Assembly: GCF_900102425.1 (NCBI RefSeq)
Contig: NZ_FNBT01000002.1
Location: 310,001 to 374,000 of the forward strand
Origin: Blastococcus aurantiacus
Lineage (GTDB): Bacteria > Actinomycetota > Actinomycetes > Mycobacteriales > Geodermatophilaceae
Reading direction: 5' to 3'
Length of the DNA stretch: 64,000 nucleotides
The notes below the pieces were generated by a model. It was given only the letters and a program-made list of their open reading frames with translations. It made no database searches and was not told the DNA's origin. The translations under genes were made by a program, and so were the position numbers. Shown here in pieces: positions 1 to 10,583 of the stretch. Every line of letters begins with the position of its first letter. Position 1 is the first letter of the stretch.

Positions 1-1183
<1,183 letters not shown>

Positions 1184-1283
1184 GGGTCGGTGCCTCCATC
1201 CGTCGGGACCGGCCGCGCGGCAGCGACCGTCCGGAGTTCTACCAGGGGTGTCCGACAGGGATGACCGGTCGAGGACCGACTTC

Positions 1284-1697
1284 TCAGCTGCGCTGCTGGA
1301 TCCGGACGGTGTTGCCGGCCGGGTCGCGGAAGGCGCAGTCACGGACGCCGTAGGGCTGGTCGGCCGGCTCCTGCATGACCTCGGCCCCGCTGGCGACCAT
1401 CCGCTCGAACACCCCGGCGAGGTCCCCGGTGGCCAGGATCAGGGAGGCGTAGGTGCCCTTGGCCATCATCTCGGCGATGGTCCGCCGCTCGTCGTCGGTG
1501 ATGCCGGGGTCGGCCGCTGGCGGGTGCAGGACGAGGGTCGTCGCAGCCGGGTCGCCGGCCGGGCCCAGGGTGAGCCAGCGCATGCCCTCGTAGCCGACGT
1601 CGTTGCGGAGCTCGAAGCCAAGCGCGTCGCGGTAGAAGGCCAGGGAGGCGTCGGGGTCGGTGTGCGGCAGGAACGCGTGGTGGATGGTGAGGTCCAT
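1284..1697 (-). CDS. VOC (glyoxalase/bleomycin-resistance) family protein
   Basis: 137 residues from ATG 1697. It is a single-chain pair of beta-alpha-beta-beta-beta modules: HHAFLPHTDPDASLAFYRDA opens the first, and FRDPAGNTVRIQQ closes the second, which is the typical VOC ending. The family includes metal-dependent lyases, dioxygenases and antibiotic-binding proteins, so substrate cannot be named. The start is 10 bp downstream of an AraC-type regulator on the same strand, so the two are probably cotranscribed and the regulator may control this gene. Confidence 0.85.
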   Translation of the reverse strand: MDLTIHHAFLPHTDPDASLAFYRDALGFELRNDVGYEGMRWLTLGPAGDPAATTLVLHPPAADPGITDDERRTIAEMMAKGTYASLILATGDLAGVFERMVASGAEVMQEPADQPYGVRDCAFRDPAGNTVRIQQRS

Positions 1698-1707
1698 GCC
1701 GGTCACG

Positions 1708-2166
1708 CTAGGGACGGGTGCCCGACCGCTGCTTCTCGATTCCTGACCGATCCGTGACCCTGACCGGCCGGGTGACCTGCTTGGCGACGCACGCCGGCAG
1801 GCCGGCCGTCCCACCGGCCCGCTGCCGGTAGACGCTGGGCGGCATGCCCACCAACTCGGTGAAGCGGGTGCTGAACGTGCCCAGCGACGAGCAGCCCACG
1901 GCGAAGCAGACCTCGGTGACGGTCAGGTCGCCGCGGCGCAGCAGCGTCATGGCCCGCTCGATGCGGCGGGTCATCAGGTAGGCGTAGGGCGACTCGCCGT
2001 AGGCCGCCCGGAACTCGCGGCTGAGGTGCCCGGCCGACATGTGCGCCCCCCGGGCCAGCGCCTCGACGTCCAGCGGCTGCGCGTACTCCCGGTCGATGCG
2101 GTCCTTCACCCGGCGCAGGCGGGCGAGATCGCGCAGGCGCTGCTCCGCGACCGGTTCGCTGCCCAC
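1708..2166 (-). CDS. AraC family transcriptional regulator
   Basis: 152 residues from GTG 2166; the open frame continues upstream but without family-like sequence, so this start is preferred. The AraC-type double helix-turn-helix fills most of the protein: RIDREYAQPLDVEALARGAH for the first helices, then EVCFAVGCSSLGTFSTRF and the closing GMPPSVYR. There is no sensor domain beyond a short N-terminus. It is encoded immediately upstream of the VOC gene, and such regulator-VOC pairs are common in actinobacteria. Effector unknown. Confidence 0.88.
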   Translation of the reverse strand: MGSEPVAEQRLRDLARLRRVKDRIDREYAQPLDVEALARGAHMSAGHLSREFRAAYGESPYAYLMTRRIERAMTLLRRGDLTVTEVCFAVGCSSLGTFSTRFTELVGMPPSVYRQRAGGTAGLPACVAKQVTRPVRVTDRSGIEKQRSGTRP

Positions 2167-2268
2167 CGGTCGGATGCTGCCACGGCGGGCAAACGTGGTG
2201 AACCGCCCCGCTCCCCCGACCGAGGGAGGAGCGCTCAATCCGGCGTGCGGGCGAGCCGACACCGTGGC

Positions 2269-2784
2269 ATGACGATCGCGCCCTCCACCCCTCCCGGTCC
2301 GGCGGTCACCCCGGGTCCCGACGACGCCGCGGTCTCCGACGTGACCGTCCTGCTGCCGACCCGCGAGGACCTCCTCGCCCGGCTCGACGAGACGCTGCCC
2401 ACCGCCCGCCGCTGGCCGAGCACCCTGCTGATCGTGGGTCTGCTGCGCCGCGACGACGGCTGGCCGACCCCCGCCACGACGCTGGCCTCGACCACGATGC
2501 TGCTCGCCCGCTCGCTGCGCGGTGACGACTGGCTCGGGTCCGCGGGCGCAGCCGAGTTCGCCATCGTGCTCGCCGGTGACGAGAGCGCCGCCGAGGTCGC
2601 TGCCCGGCGGCTGACGACCGCCGTCGCCGCGCTCGGCATCCCCGGCCTGTCCGCGGCCGCGGGCATCGCCTCGCTGCGTACCGGTCTGACGCCGCACGAG
2701 GTCTTCCGGCGCGCCACGCTCAGCCTCACCGCCGCCCGGCGGACCGGGCCGACGACGGTGATCCGCTACCGCGAGCCGGTCTAG
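2269..2784 (+). CDS. Degenerate GGDEF-domain protein
   Basis: 171 residues from ATG 2269. The fold resembles a diguanylate cyclase domain without sensor: TREDLLARLDE at the start, LLIVGL in place of the first catalytic strand, and GSAGAAEFAIVLAG (about residues 89-102) where active enzymes have GGDEF. The signature therefore reads GAAEF, losing one glycine and the catalytic aspartate. Later features (AAAGIASLR, TPHEVFRRATLSLTAARR) match the GGDEF C-terminal half. It is unlikely to make c-di-GMP and may bind nucleotide or partner proteins. Its last 4 bp overlap the end of the convergent dapC. Confidence 0.7.
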   Translation: MTIAPSTPPGPAVTPGPDDAAVSDVTVLLPTREDLLARLDETLPTARRWPSTLLIVGLLRRDDGWPTPATTLASTTMLLARSLRGDDWLGSAGAAEFAIVLAGDESAAEVAARRLTTAVAALGIPGLSAAAGIASLRTGLTPHEVFRRATLSLTAARRTGPTTVIRYREPV

Positions 2785-3899
2785 CCGGCCAGGCGCTCCA
2801 CGGCGGCGTCGATGCGCTCGTCGGTCGCGGTGAGCGCCATGCGGACGTGCCGCGCCCCGGCGGGCCCGTAGAAGCTGCCAGGGGCGGCGACGACCCCGAG
2901 CCCCGCCAGCCAGTCGATCGTCGCCCAGCAGTCCTCGTCGCGGGTGACCCAGAGGTACAGGCCGGCCTCGGAGTGGTCGATCCGCAGCCCCGCGGCGCGC
3001 ACCGCCGCGGCCAGCCGGTCACGGCGGGCGCGGTAGCGCTCGCGCTGCGCGTCGACGTGCGCGTCGTCGCCCAGGGCCGCGGTGATCGCGGCCTGCACAG
3101 GCGTGGGCACGAGCAGCCCGAGGTGCCGGCGGACCTCCCACACGCGGCGCACCAGCGCCGGGTCACCGGACAGCAGGCCGCCGCGGTACCCCGCGGCACT
3201 GGACTGCTTGGAGAGCGAGTGGACCGCGAGCAGCCCGGTGTGGTCGTCCCCGGCGACCGCGGGGTGCAGGATCGACCGCGGCTCGACCTCCCAGCCCAGC
3301 GTCACGTAGCACTCGTCGGCCGCGACGGGCACGCCGTGCGCCCGGCCCCACTCGACCCACGCGCGCAGCTCGTCGTCGCCCAGGACCCGGCCGTGCGGGT
3401 TGCCCGGGGAGTTCAGCCAGACCAGGACGACGCCGTCGGCGTCCTCCGGGGGGACGTCGGTACGCAGGACGGTCAGCCCGGCGACCACCGCGCCCACCTC
3501 GTACGTGGGGTAGGCGACCGAGGGGATCAGGACCGTGCCTCCGGCGGGCAGCCCCAGCAGCGTCGGCAGCAGCGCGACCAGCTCCTTGGAGCCGACCGTG
3601 GGGATCACCGAGGGGACGGCCGCGAGCGGGTCGGCGAGCGTGACGCCCAGCCGCCGCTGCAGCCAGCCGGCGGCCGCCGTGCGCAGCACTGCGGTGCCCA
3701 ACGCGGTCGGGTAGCCCGGCGCGTTGCCTGCCGCGGCCAGCGCCTCGCCGAGCAGCGCCGGGGTGTCGTCGACCGGGGTGCCGATCGAGAGATCGACGAC
3801 CCCGTCAGGGTGCTGCGCGGCCCGCAGCCGGGCCGGCTCCAGCGAGTCCCACGGGAAGTCCGGCAGGACGCGCCCCGGGCCGGGGACCTGGGCGGTCAG
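2781..3899 (-). CDS. dapC: Succinyldiaminopimelate transaminase DapC
   Basis: About 372 residues, a fold-type I PLP aminotransferase. Visible landmarks are VVDLSIGTPVDDTP, the substrate loop PTVGSKELVALLP, the PLP aspartate/tyrosine region LVWLNSPGNPHGR, and the Schiff-base lysine in SLSKQSSAAGYRGG. It converts N-succinyl-2-amino-6-ketopimelate in lysine and peptidoglycan biosynthesis. The gene follows fdxA on the same strand, and this pairing is conserved in actinobacteria. No ATG/GTG/TTG lies at the expected N-terminus. The best start is a CTG at 3899 overlapping the fdxA stop in CTGA, so the exact start is uncertain. Confidence 0.85.
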   Translation of the reverse strand: MTAQVPGPGRVLPDFPWDSLEPARLRAAQHPDGVVDLSIGTPVDDTPALLGEALAAAGNAPGYPTALGTAVLRTAAAGWLQRRLGVTLADPLAAVPSVIPTVGSKELVALLPTLLGLPAGGTVLIPSVAYPTYEVGAVVAGLTVLRTDVPPEDADGVVLVWLNSPGNPHGRVLGDDELRAWVEWGRAHGVPVAADECYVTLGWEVEPRSILHPAVAGDDHTGLLAVHSLSKQSSAAGYRGGLLSGDPALVRRVWEVRRHLGLLVPTPVQAAITAALGDDAHVDAQRERYRARRDRLAAAVRAAGLRIDHSEAGLYLWVTRDEDCWATIDWLAGLGVVAAPGSFYGPAGARHVRMALTATDERIDAAVERLAG

Positions 3900-4222
3900 T
3901 GCCCTTCGCCCTGGGGCGGGAGAGCCGCGACCAGCGGGTGGTCCTTGTTGATCTTCCCGGTCTTGGCGGCGCCCCCGGGGCTGCCCAGGTCGGAGAAGAA
4001 CTCCACGTTGGCGTTGTAGAAGTCCTTCCACTTGTCCGGGACGTCGTCCTCGTAGTAGATGGCCTCGACCGGGCAGACCGGCTCGCACGCACCGCAGTCG
4101 ACGCACTCGTCGGGGTGGATGTAGAGCATCCGGTCGCCCTCGTAGATGCAGTCCACCGGGCACTCGTCGATGCACGCCTTGTCGAGGACGTCGACGCAGG
4201 CCTGTGTGATGACGTAGGTCAC
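3896..4222 (-). CDS. fdxA: 7Fe ferredoxin (3Fe-4S/4Fe-4S)
   Basis: 108 residues from GTG 4222. The N-terminal half has the bacterial 7Fe pattern: cysteines spaced as in QACVDVLDKACIDECPVDC, then the 4Fe-4S set CVDCGACEPVCP. An acidic C-terminal extension follows. This is the long FdxA type used as a low-potential electron carrier in the cytosol. It precedes dapC with an overlapping stop. An 18-bp palindrome lies 90 bp upstream and may be an operator. Confidence 0.93.
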   Translation of the reverse strand: MTYVITQACVDVLDKACIDECPVDCIYEGDRMLYIHPDECVDCGACEPVCPVEAIYYEDDVPDKWKDFYNANVEFFSDLGSPGGAAKTGKINKDHPLVAALPPQGEGH

Positions 4223-4311
4223 GGTGGTTCCTCCCGAGGGACGGTGCGGGCGGCGACCGCGGGGACGGTCGATCGGCTGAATTAGTATCACCCTCCCGCG
4301 GCCGGACGGCC

Positions 4312-4329
4312 GGGAAGGGTGCCCTTCCC
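4312..4329. promoter_or_regulatory. 18-bp palindrome upstream of fdxA
   Basis: GGGAAGGGTGCCCTTCCC has perfect 8-bp arms around TG, in the divergent interval between fdxA (minus) and the GNAT gene (plus). The 2-nt centre is too tight for an RNA hairpin, so a protein-binding site is more likely. Its AAGG/CCCTT core is shared with the palindrome at 31249-31266 upstream of sdhC. Confidence 0.45.
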
Positions 4330-4386
4330 CGCGCGCTCACCCGGTGGAGGGAGACCGCGCGTACCCGCTCGAGACCAGAGGTAGGC

Positions 4387-5133
4387 ATGCCCGGCGCGTA
4401 CCCCCTCGACGTGCGCGGCCTGGAGGAGCTCGCCGCCCGCACCTGGCGCGGCGTGGAGGAGGAGCGCTACGGCGACTGGCTGCTCCGCGCCGGTGGCGGA
4501 TTCAGCGGGCGGGCCAACTCCGCGCTCGTCGTCGGCGACGCCCCCGAGCCGCTCGCCGACGCCGTTCCCGCGGTCGCCCGCTGGTACGCCGATCGGGGTC
4601 TGCCGCCCAGGGCCCAGCTGCCCGGCCCGCCGGGCGAGGCAGACACGGCGTTCGCCGCCGCGGGCTGGACGCGCGCCGAGGACGTCCTGGTGCTCACCGC
4701 GCCGCTGACGGACTGGCCGGCGCCCGACGTCCCGGTGGAGCTCTCCCCCGCACCGGACGCCGCCTGGCTGGCCGGGTACCGCTACCGCGGCGCGGCCCTG
4801 CCACCGGCGGCCCGCGCCGTGCTCACCCGGGCGGACGACCCGCTGTTCGCCTCGGTGCGCCCCGCATCGTCGCCCGCCCTCGCCGCCGCCGTCGCCCGCG
4901 GAGCGGTGGAGGACGGCTGGCTGGTCATCACCGCGGTCACCGTCGACGGGGAGTTCCGCCGCCGGGGGCTGGCCCGCGCGGTCATGGCGGCGCTCGCCAC
5001 CGCGGGGCGCGAGCGCGGCGCGCACTCCTGCCTGCTGCAGGTGAGCGAGGACAACGAGCCGGCGCTGGCGCTCTACGCGCGGCTGGGCTTCACCGAGCAC
5101 CACCGCTACCACTACCGGTCGGCGCCGGTCTGA
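4387..5133 (+). CDS. GNAT family N-acetyltransferase
   Basis: 248 residues from ATG 4387. The C-terminal GNAT domain shows the acetyl-CoA loop as VDGEFRRRGLARAVMAAL (about residues 187-204) and the closing [13 protein letters not shown]. The N-terminal region, with GGFSGRANSALVVGD, resembles the additional domain of Rv0428c-type actinobacterial acetyltransferases. The acetyl acceptor is unknown. The last 44 bp overlap the 3' end of the convergent small membrane protein gene. Confidence 0.88.
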   Translation: MPGAYPLDVRGLEELAARTWRGVEEERYGDWLLRAGGGFSGRANSALVVGDAPEPLADAVPAVARWYADRGLPPRAQLPGPPGEADTAFAAAGWTRAEDVLVLTAPLTDWPAPDVPVELSPAPDAAWLAGYRYRGAALPPAARAVLTRADDPLFASVRPASSPALAAAVARGAVEDGWLVITAVTVDGEFRRRGLARAVMAALATAGRERGAHSCLLQVSEDNEPALALYARLGFTEHHRYHYRSAPV

Positions 5134-5506
5134 CCGGCGCGGCCAGGATCCGGCCGACGGCGAACGCCGCCGCCACGACGCCGAGCACCAGGAAGGCCAG
5201 CCCGACCCCACCGGTCACCCCGGAGCCGACCAGCACCAGGTCGCCCTCCGGACGGCGCACGGTCGCACCCAGGGCCACGACCAGCCACACCACCCCCGGC
5301 AGGACGCCGACCGCGCGCGAGCCCGACAGCCGGTGCGCCAGCGGCACGAGCAGCAGGTTGCCCGCCACGGCCGCCAGCACCGACAGGGGGATCGGCACCG
5401 CGCCGGCCCGCAGCGGCAGCCAGAACGCCTCGACCAGCGCCAGCCAGGCAGCGGCGACGACGGCGAGCAGCGCCCACCCGATGCGCGCGGCGATCCGGAC
5501 TATCAC
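5090..5506 (-). CDS. Small integral membrane protein (DUF6113-like)
   Basis: 138 residues from GTG 5506, which overlaps the mshB stop in GTGA, so translation is probably coupled. Four hydrophobic segments are visible (about residues 10-30, 40-58, 66-82 and 98-122), with few polar loops and a Gly/Ser/Pro-rich tail. It resembles the DUF6113 protein commonly found after mshB in actinomycetes. No function is known. It is the last gene of the long minus-strand array that starts with the peptide-binding protein. Confidence 0.75.
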   Translation of the reverse strand: MIVRIAARIGWALLAVVAAAWLALVEAFWLPLRAGAVPIPLSVLAAVAGNLLLVPLAHRLSGSRAVGVLPGVVWLVVALGATVRRPEGDLVLVGSGVTGGVGLAFLVLGVVAAAFAVGRILAAPVRPAPTGSGSGGAR

Positions 5507-6396
5507 CTGTCCAGGCCGGCGAACAGGTCGTCCTCCCAGCCGTGCGGACCGCCGCCCGGGCCGCGCTCCCCGCGCACCAGGCGGTAGTGCTCGACGGCGG
5601 CCAGCTCCAGCCCCAGGTTGTTGGAGAGGGCGAAGAAAGGCCCGTCCACCAGGATCTGCGTGGGGTGCGCGCGCATGGCGGCGTCCTTGTGCTGGGCGAA
5701 CGCGCCGCCGTCCACCTCCGTCGTCACGACGTCGTCCGGCACGGCGAACGGCAGGTCGTCGGCGCTCGTGACCCCGTCGAAGAACGTCGTGTCACCGGCG
5801 GCGGCCATGGCGTCGATGCCCTGCTGCAGGAGCGTGCGGGGCATGGCGTTCCAGTAGACCTTCGCGATCGTCCACGCCAGGCCCAGGTCGGGCCGGAAGC
5901 CGGGGTCCGCGGCCAGGTCGGCGGCGCGCATCGCCACCCGGTGCGCCTGGATGTGGTCGGGGTGGCCGTAGCCCCCGAAGTCGTCGTAGGTGACCAGCAC
6001 CTGGGGGCGGACCTCGCGGATCACCGCGACCGCGTGCGACGCCGCCTCGTCGAGGTCGGCGTTCCAGAACGCGCGGGGGTGCTCGTTGGCCGGCGTCCCC
6101 ATCATCCCGGAGTCCCGGTAGCGGCCCGCACCGCCGAGGAAGCGGAAGTCGGTGACGCCGAGCGCCGCCATGGCCCCCCGGAGTTCGCCGATGCGGTAGC
6201 CGCCGAGCTGGTCGGCCTGGTCGGCCGCCAGCTGCGCGAGCTCGGGGACGAGGATCTCGCCCTCCTCACCCAGGGTGCAGGTGAGCAGGGTGACCCCGGC
6301 CCCCTCTGCGACGTACCGCGCCATGGTGGCGCCGTTGTTGATCGTCTCGTCGTCGGGGTGGGCGTGCACGAGGAGGACGCGCCGGTCGGGAGCCAT
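5503..6396 (-). CDS. mshB: N-acetyl-1-D-myo-inositol-2-amino-2-deoxy-alpha-D-glucopyranoside deacetylase
   Basis: 297 residues from ATG 6396 (an in-frame ATG 24 bp upstream is less likely). It is a LmbE/PIG-L-type zinc deacetylase: metal-binding AHPDDE near residue 13 and [11 protein letters not shown] near residue 145. MshB removes the acetyl group from GlcNAc-inositol in mycothiol synthesis, the main low-molecular-weight thiol of actinobacteria. The gene begins 27 bp after the end of the ATPase gene of the peptide importer, so cotranscription is possible. Length and motifs match MshB rather than the mycothiol conjugate amidase Mca. Confidence 0.93.
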   Translation of the reverse strand: MAPDRRVLLVHAHPDDETINNGATMARYVAEGAGVTLLTCTLGEEGEILVPELAQLAADQADQLGGYRIGELRGAMAALGVTDFRFLGGAGRYRDSGMMGTPANEHPRAFWNADLDEAASHAVAVIREVRPQVLVTYDDFGGYGHPDHIQAHRVAMRAADLAADPGFRPDLGLAWTIAKVYWNAMPRTLLQQGIDAMAAAGDTTFFDGVTSADDLPFAVPDDVVTTEVDGGAFAQHKDAAMRAHPTQILVDGPFFALSNNLGLELAAVEHYRLVRGERGPGGGPHGWEDDLFAGLDR

Positions 6397-6423
6397 CACA
6401 CCGTGATCCTGCCGGATCACCGC

Positions 6424-7518
6424 TCAGTCGACGTCGACCGGTACGACCGTCCGGGCCTCGGCGAAGTGGCAGGCCGCCGGGTGACCCTGGCCGCGGTCGA
6501 CCAGCGCCGGCGCCTCGGTGGCGCAGATGTCCTGCGCCTTCCAGCAGCGGGTCCGGAACCGGCAGCCCGACGGCGGGTCGGCGGGGCTGGGCACGTCGCC
6601 CTGCAGCAGGATGCGGTCCTTCTGGCCGCGCAGGTGCGGCTCGTGCAGCGGCACCGAGGACAGCAGCGCCTGGGTGTATGGGTGCGACGGCGTCGTGTAG
6701 ACCTGCTCGTCGGTGCCCTCCTCGACGATCGAGCCGAGGTACATCACCGACACCCGGTCGGAGATGTGCCGGACCACCGACAGGTCGTGGGCGATGAACA
6801 GGTAGGACAGCCCGAACTCGTCCTGCAGGTCCTCGAGCAGGTTGACCACCTGGGCCTGCACCGAGACGTCGAGGGCCGAGACCGGCTCGTCGCAGACGAT
6901 GACCTCGGGCCGCAGGGCCAGCGCGCGGGCGATGCCGATGCGCTGCCGCTGACCGCCGGAGAACTGGTGCGGGTAGCGGTTGACGTAGTCGGGGTTCAGG
7001 CCGACCCGGTCCAGCAGCTCCTGCGTGCGCTCGAGGCGGTTCTTGCGGGGCGCGATGTCGGCGTGCACCGACCAGCCCTCGGCGACGATGTCGCCGACGG
7101 TCATCCGCGGGTTCAGCGAGGAGTACGGGTCCTGGAAGATGATCTGGACCTCGCGCCGGTACTCCTTGAGGGCGCGGCCGGACATGCCCGCCAGGTCCTT
7201 GCCCTTGTAGAGGATCGACCCACCCGTCGGCTTCTCCAGCGCGACCAGCAGCTTCGACACGGTCGACTTCCCGCAGCCGGACTCGCCGACCAGGCCGACG
7301 GTCTCGCCGCGGCGCAGGGTCATGTTGACGCCGTCGACCGCGCGGACGTGGCCGATCGTGCGCTTGAACAGGACGCCCTGCGTCAACGGGAAGTGCTTCT
7401 GCAGGTCGCGCATCTCCAGCAACGTCTCACCGAGCGGGCCTCGCGCGGACGCGCTCGCCGGAGCGGTGGACACGGCGGACGCGGCGGTCGCGCCGGTGGA
7501 CTCAGACGGCTCGGACAC
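6424..7518 (-). CDS. dppF: Peptide ABC transporter ATPase, DppF/OppF type
   Basis: 364 residues from GTG 7518, overlapping the preceding ATPase gene by 17 bp. Walker [10 protein letters not shown], signature [15 protein letters not shown], and Walker [13 protein letters not shown] are all intact. The C-terminal oligopeptide-type extension carries cysteines ([16 protein letters not shown]) typical of the Fe-S or cysteine motif of this family. It should form the ATPase heterodimer with the neighbouring DppD-like subunit. A 30-residue Ala/Ser-rich N-terminus precedes the domain. Confidence 0.93.
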   Translation of the reverse strand: MSEPSESTGATAASAVSTAPASASARGPLGETLLEMRDLQKHFPLTQGVLFKRTIGHVRAVDGVNMTLRRGETVGLVGESGCGKSTVSKLLVALEKPTGGSILYKGKDLAGMSGRALKEYRREVQIIFQDPYSSLNPRMTVGDIVAEGWSVHADIAPRKNRLERTQELLDRVGLNPDYVNRYPHQFSGGQRQRIGIARALALRPEVIVCDEPVSALDVSVQAQVVNLLEDLQDEFGLSYLFIAHDLSVVRHISDRVSVMYLGSIVEEGTDEQVYTTPSHPYTQALLSSVPLHEPHLRGQKDRILLQGDVPSPADPPSGCRFRTRCWKAQDICATEAPALVDRGQGHPAACHFAEARTVVPVDVD

Positions 7519-8557
7519 CGAGGACCTCCTCGCTGTAGTGGCACGCTGCCTCGCGGCCGGAGGCGACCAGGCGCAGCGGCGGGACGTCGATCGAGCACTC
7601 GCGGCCGGGCGCCGCCTCGGCGCCGAGGCGACGGCGGGCGCACCGCGGGTGGAAGGGGCAGCCGCTCGGGATGGCGGCCAGGTTCGGCGGCTGGCCGACG
7701 ATCGGCTGCAGCCGGCCGCCCTTGGCCTCGACCTGCGGCACCGAGTTCATCAGCCCCTCGGTGTAGGGGTGGCCGGCGTCGGTGAAGACGTCGTCGACGG
7801 TGCCCCGCTCCACGATCCGGCCGGCGTACATGACCGCGACGTTGTCGGCGACCTCGTTCACCACGCCGAGGTCGTGGGTGATGAGGATCAGACCCATGCC
7901 CGTCTCCCGCTGCAGGTCCTTGAGCAGGTCCATGACCTGCGCCTGCACCGTGACGTCGAGGGCGGTGGTGGGCTCGTCGGCGATGAGGATGCGCGGGTCC
8001 AGCGCGATCGCCATGGCGATCATGACGCGCTGGCGCATGCCGCCGGAGAACTGGTGCGGGTAGTCGTCGACCCGCTTGGCCGCGGCCGGGATGCGCACGC
8101 GGTCCATCAGCTCGACGGCCTTGCGCTTGGCCTCCTTGCGGGAGGCCCCCTGGTGCACCCGGAACATCTCCCCGATCTGCCACCCGACGCTGTAGACCGG
8201 GTTCAGGGACGACAGCGCGTCCTGGAAGATCATCGAGATGCCCGGGCCGCGGACCTGGCGCTGGTCCTCCGCGGACATGGCGAGCATGTCGCGGCCCTCG
8301 AACCGGATGGCGCCGCTGACCACCGCCGGCGGGACGTCGAGGATGCCCATGATCGCCTGGGCGGAGACGGACTTGCCCGAGCCGGACTCGCCGAGGATCG
8401 CCAGCGTCTCCCCCTCCGCCAGCGAGTAGCTGATGCCGTTGACGGCGCTGACGACGCCGGACCGCTGCCGGAACTCGACGTGCAGGTCCTCGACCTCGAG
8501 CAGGGTGGCACCGGTGGTCGCGCGGGACGGCGCGGGGTCGGTCTGGAACTGGGTCAT
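7502..8557 (-). CDS. dppD: Peptide ABC transporter ATPase, DppD/OppD type
   Basis: 351 residues from ATG 8557, which overlaps the stop of the upstream permease gene in ATGA. Walker [10 protein letters not shown], signature [12 protein letters not shown] and Walker [13 protein letters not shown] are complete. The C-terminal oligopeptide/dipeptide extension carries [12 protein letters not shown]. It is the second nucleotide-binding subunit of the importer, acting at the inner face of the membrane. Confidence 0.94.
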   Translation of the reverse strand: MTQFQTDPAPSRATTGATLLEVEDLHVEFRQRSGVVSAVNGISYSLAEGETLAILGESGSGKSVSAQAIMGILDVPPAVVSGAIRFEGRDMLAMSAEDQRQVRGPGISMIFQDALSSLNPVYSVGWQIGEMFRVHQGASRKEAKRKAVELMDRVRIPAAAKRVDDYPHQFSGGMRQRVMIAMAIALDPRILIADEPTTALDVTVQAQVMDLLKDLQRETGMGLILITHDLGVVNEVADNVAVMYAGRIVERGTVDDVFTDAGHPYTEGLMNSVPQVEAKGGRLQPIVGQPPNLAAIPSGCPFHPRCARRRLGAEAAPGRECSIDVPPLRLVASGREAACHYSEEVLGVRAV

Positions 8558-9525
8558 GCGCGCTGCCTCGGGTCGAGGGCGTCGCGCAGTGCGTCGCCCA
8601 TCAGGATGAAGGCCATCACCGTCAGGGTCAGGACGATGCTGGGGAAGAGCACCAGGTGCGGGGCATCGCGCACGTCGCTCTGGCCGGCCTCGATCTGCAG
8701 GCCCCAGGAGAACGCCGGGCGCTGCAGGCCCACGCCCAGGTAGGTGAGCGTCGCCTCGGCCGCGATGATCACGCCGATGGTGATCGTCGTGTAGACCAGC
8801 ACCGGCGCGACGGCGTTCGGGAGGATGTGCCGCACCAGGATCCGGGTGTTGCCCGCCCCCATGGCCCGCGCGGCGGCGACGTAGTCCGAGCTCTTGACCG
8901 CGATCACCTGCGAGCGGACCAGCCGCATCGCGGTCATCCAGCCGAACAGCGCCAGCGCGAGGGCGACCGCACCCGGCCCCCGAGAGTTGATGATCGGGAT
9001 GCTCGTCTCGGGACCGACGCGGAGCAGGACCAGCGCGCCGAGGATGAGCGGCAGCGCGTAGAAGATGTCCGCGATCCGGGACAGGATGCCATCGGTGACG
9101 CCCCCGAAGTAGCCGGCGATGGCCCCCACGGCGACGCCCAACAGCAGGATGACCACCACGGCGAAGACGCCGATGATCAACGAGTTGCGCGCCCCGTAGA
9201 CGACGTTGGACAGGTAGTCGCAGCCCTGCACGTCGTAGCCGAACCAGTGGTCGGCCGACGGCAGCGCCCGGGAGTTGGCCAGGTCGCAGGCCCGCGGGTC
9301 CTGCCCGCGGGCGAAGACCTGCGGCACGATCGCCATCACGGTGAACAGCACGGTGAGGACGGCGCCGATCCAGAACAACGGGTTGCGCTTGAGCGCGGCC
9401 CACGCGTCGGACCAGAGGCTGTTCTGCCGGTCGCTGGTCGGATCGACGGAGGGGCTGGCCAGGCCGGTCGTCGTCCCCGCCTCGATCTCGTCCTTGCGCA
9501 GGTCGGCCTGCTGCTGGTCAGTCAT
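8554..9525 (-). CDS. dppC: Peptide ABC transporter permease, DppC type
   Basis: 323 residues from ATG 9525, overlapping the dppB stop by 8 bp. A cytosolic N-terminus of about 35 residues is followed by one membrane segment, then a periplasmic loop, then the five-helix permease core. The EAA coupling loop is visible as YVAAARAMGAGNTRILVRHI, ending ILPNAVAPVLV. It pairs with DppB to form the translocation path. Confidence 0.94.
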   Translation of the reverse strand: MTDQQQADLRKDEIEAGTTTGLASPSVDPTSDRQNSLWSDAWAALKRNPLFWIGAVLTVLFTVMAIVPQVFARGQDPRACDLANSRALPSADHWFGYDVQGCDYLSNVVYGARNSLIIGVFAVVVILLLGVAVGAIAGYFGGVTDGILSRIADIFYALPLILGALVLLRVGPETSIPIINSRGPGAVALALALFGWMTAMRLVRSQVIAVKSSDYVAAARAMGAGNTRILVRHILPNAVAPVLVYTTITIGVIIAAEATLTYLGVGLQRPAFSWGLQIEAGQSDVRDAPHLVLFPSIVLTLTVMAFILMGDALRDALDPRQRA

Positions 9526-10441
9526 AACGGATCCTCGGGTCCAGGACGGCGTAGAGCACGTCGACCACCAGGTTGAAGAAGATGAAGAAGAAGACCATCA
9601 GCGTCACGATGCCGACGACGACGGCGCCCTCCTGGGCGCGGATGGCGTCGAAGACCTCCCGGCCGATACCGGGCAGGTTGAAGACGGTCTCGGTGACGAT
9701 CGCGCCGCCGAGCAGGGCGCCGATGTCGGCCCCGATGAAGGTGACGACCGGGATCAGGCTGTTGCGCAGCGTGTGCTGGACGATGATCCGCCTCGGCGGC
9801 AGACCCTTGGCCTTTGCCGTCCGCACGTAGTCGGCGCGCAGGTTCTCGGCGATGCTCGTCCGGGTCAGCCGGGCCACGTAGGCCAGCGAGCCGGAGGCCA
9901 GGACCAGGCCGGGCAGCACGTAGCCGTACCAGCCCTCCCGGGTACCCGCGATGGGGAACCAGCCGAGCTTCAGGCCGAACAGCAGCTGGGCCAGGAAGGC
10001 CAGCACCAGGATCGGGATGGCGACGACGACCGTCGTCGACACCAGGACGAGGTTGTCGAAGTAGCTGTTGCGGCGGATGCCGGCGAGCACACCGGCGGTC
10101 AGGCCGATGACGATCTCGAAGATGACCGCGACGATGGTCAGCCGGATCGTCACCGGGAGCGTCCGCTCGATGGTGTCGAGGACCGGGCGGCCGCGGAAGT
10201 CGGTGCCCAGGTCGCCCTGGAAGAGCCCCTTGAGGTACTCCCAGTACTGCATCCAGAGCGGGTCGTCGAGGTGGAACCGCTCGGTGAGCACCTGGACGAC
10301 GGCCGGGGACACCGGACGGTCGCCGGCGAGGGCGCGGATCGGGTCGCCGGGAAGTGCGTAGACCACCGAGAAGATCAAGATGGACGCGCCCAGCATGACC
10401 GGGATGGTGAGCAAGAGTCGGCGCGCGACGTAGCGGCCCAT
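9518..10441 (-). CDS. dppB: Peptide ABC transporter permease, DppB type
   Basis: 307 residues from ATG 10441. It opens with the family hallmark GRYVARRLLLTIPVMLGASI and has six membrane segments. The EAA loop is DYVRTAKAKGLPPRRIIVQH, followed by LRNSLIPVVTF. First of four overlapping genes (dppBCDF). The binding-protein gene is 142 bp upstream on the same strand, separated by a strong hairpin. Confidence 0.94.
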   Translation of the reverse strand: MGRYVARRLLLTIPVMLGASILIFSVVYALPGDPIRALAGDRPVSPAVVQVLTERFHLDDPLWMQYWEYLKGLFQGDLGTDFRGRPVLDTIERTLPVTIRLTIVAVIFEIVIGLTAGVLAGIRRNSYFDNLVLVSTTVVVAIPILVLAFLAQLLFGLKLGWFPIAGTREGWYGYVLPGLVLASGSLAYVARLTRTSIAENLRADYVRTAKAKGLPPRRIIVQHTLRNSLIPVVTFIGADIGALLGGAIVTETVFNLPGIGREVFDAIRAQEGAVVVGIVTLMVFFFIFFNLVVDVLYAVLDPRIRYD

Positions 10442-10520
10442 GGTCCCCCTCCGGGGTGTCTGCGCCCCTGGTCAGGCAGGGGCGCCGGTGTCCATCGTGC
10501 CGGTCCGGCGGCACTCGCGC

Positions 10521-10560
10521 CGCCGGGGGCCCCGTCCTCAGCGGACGGGTGCCCCCGGCG
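10521..10560 (-). terminator. Strong hairpin between binding-protein and permease genes
   Basis: CGCCGGGGGC pairs perfectly with GCCCCCGGCG, and an inner CCCGTCC pairs with GGACGGG around a short TCAGC loop. It lies 24 bp after the binding-protein stop and 80 bp before dppB on the same strand. There is no clear U tract. It may be a partial terminator or an RNA-stabilising stem that lets the binding protein be made in excess. Confidence 0.65.
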
Positions 10561-10583
10561 GGTCGTGCGGGCCGCTAGGGCCG

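Noticed and set aside
5542-7785. A 747-codon open frame on the plus strand
   Set aside because: Antisense to mshB and dppF, which have clear motifs; it has no recognisable domain.
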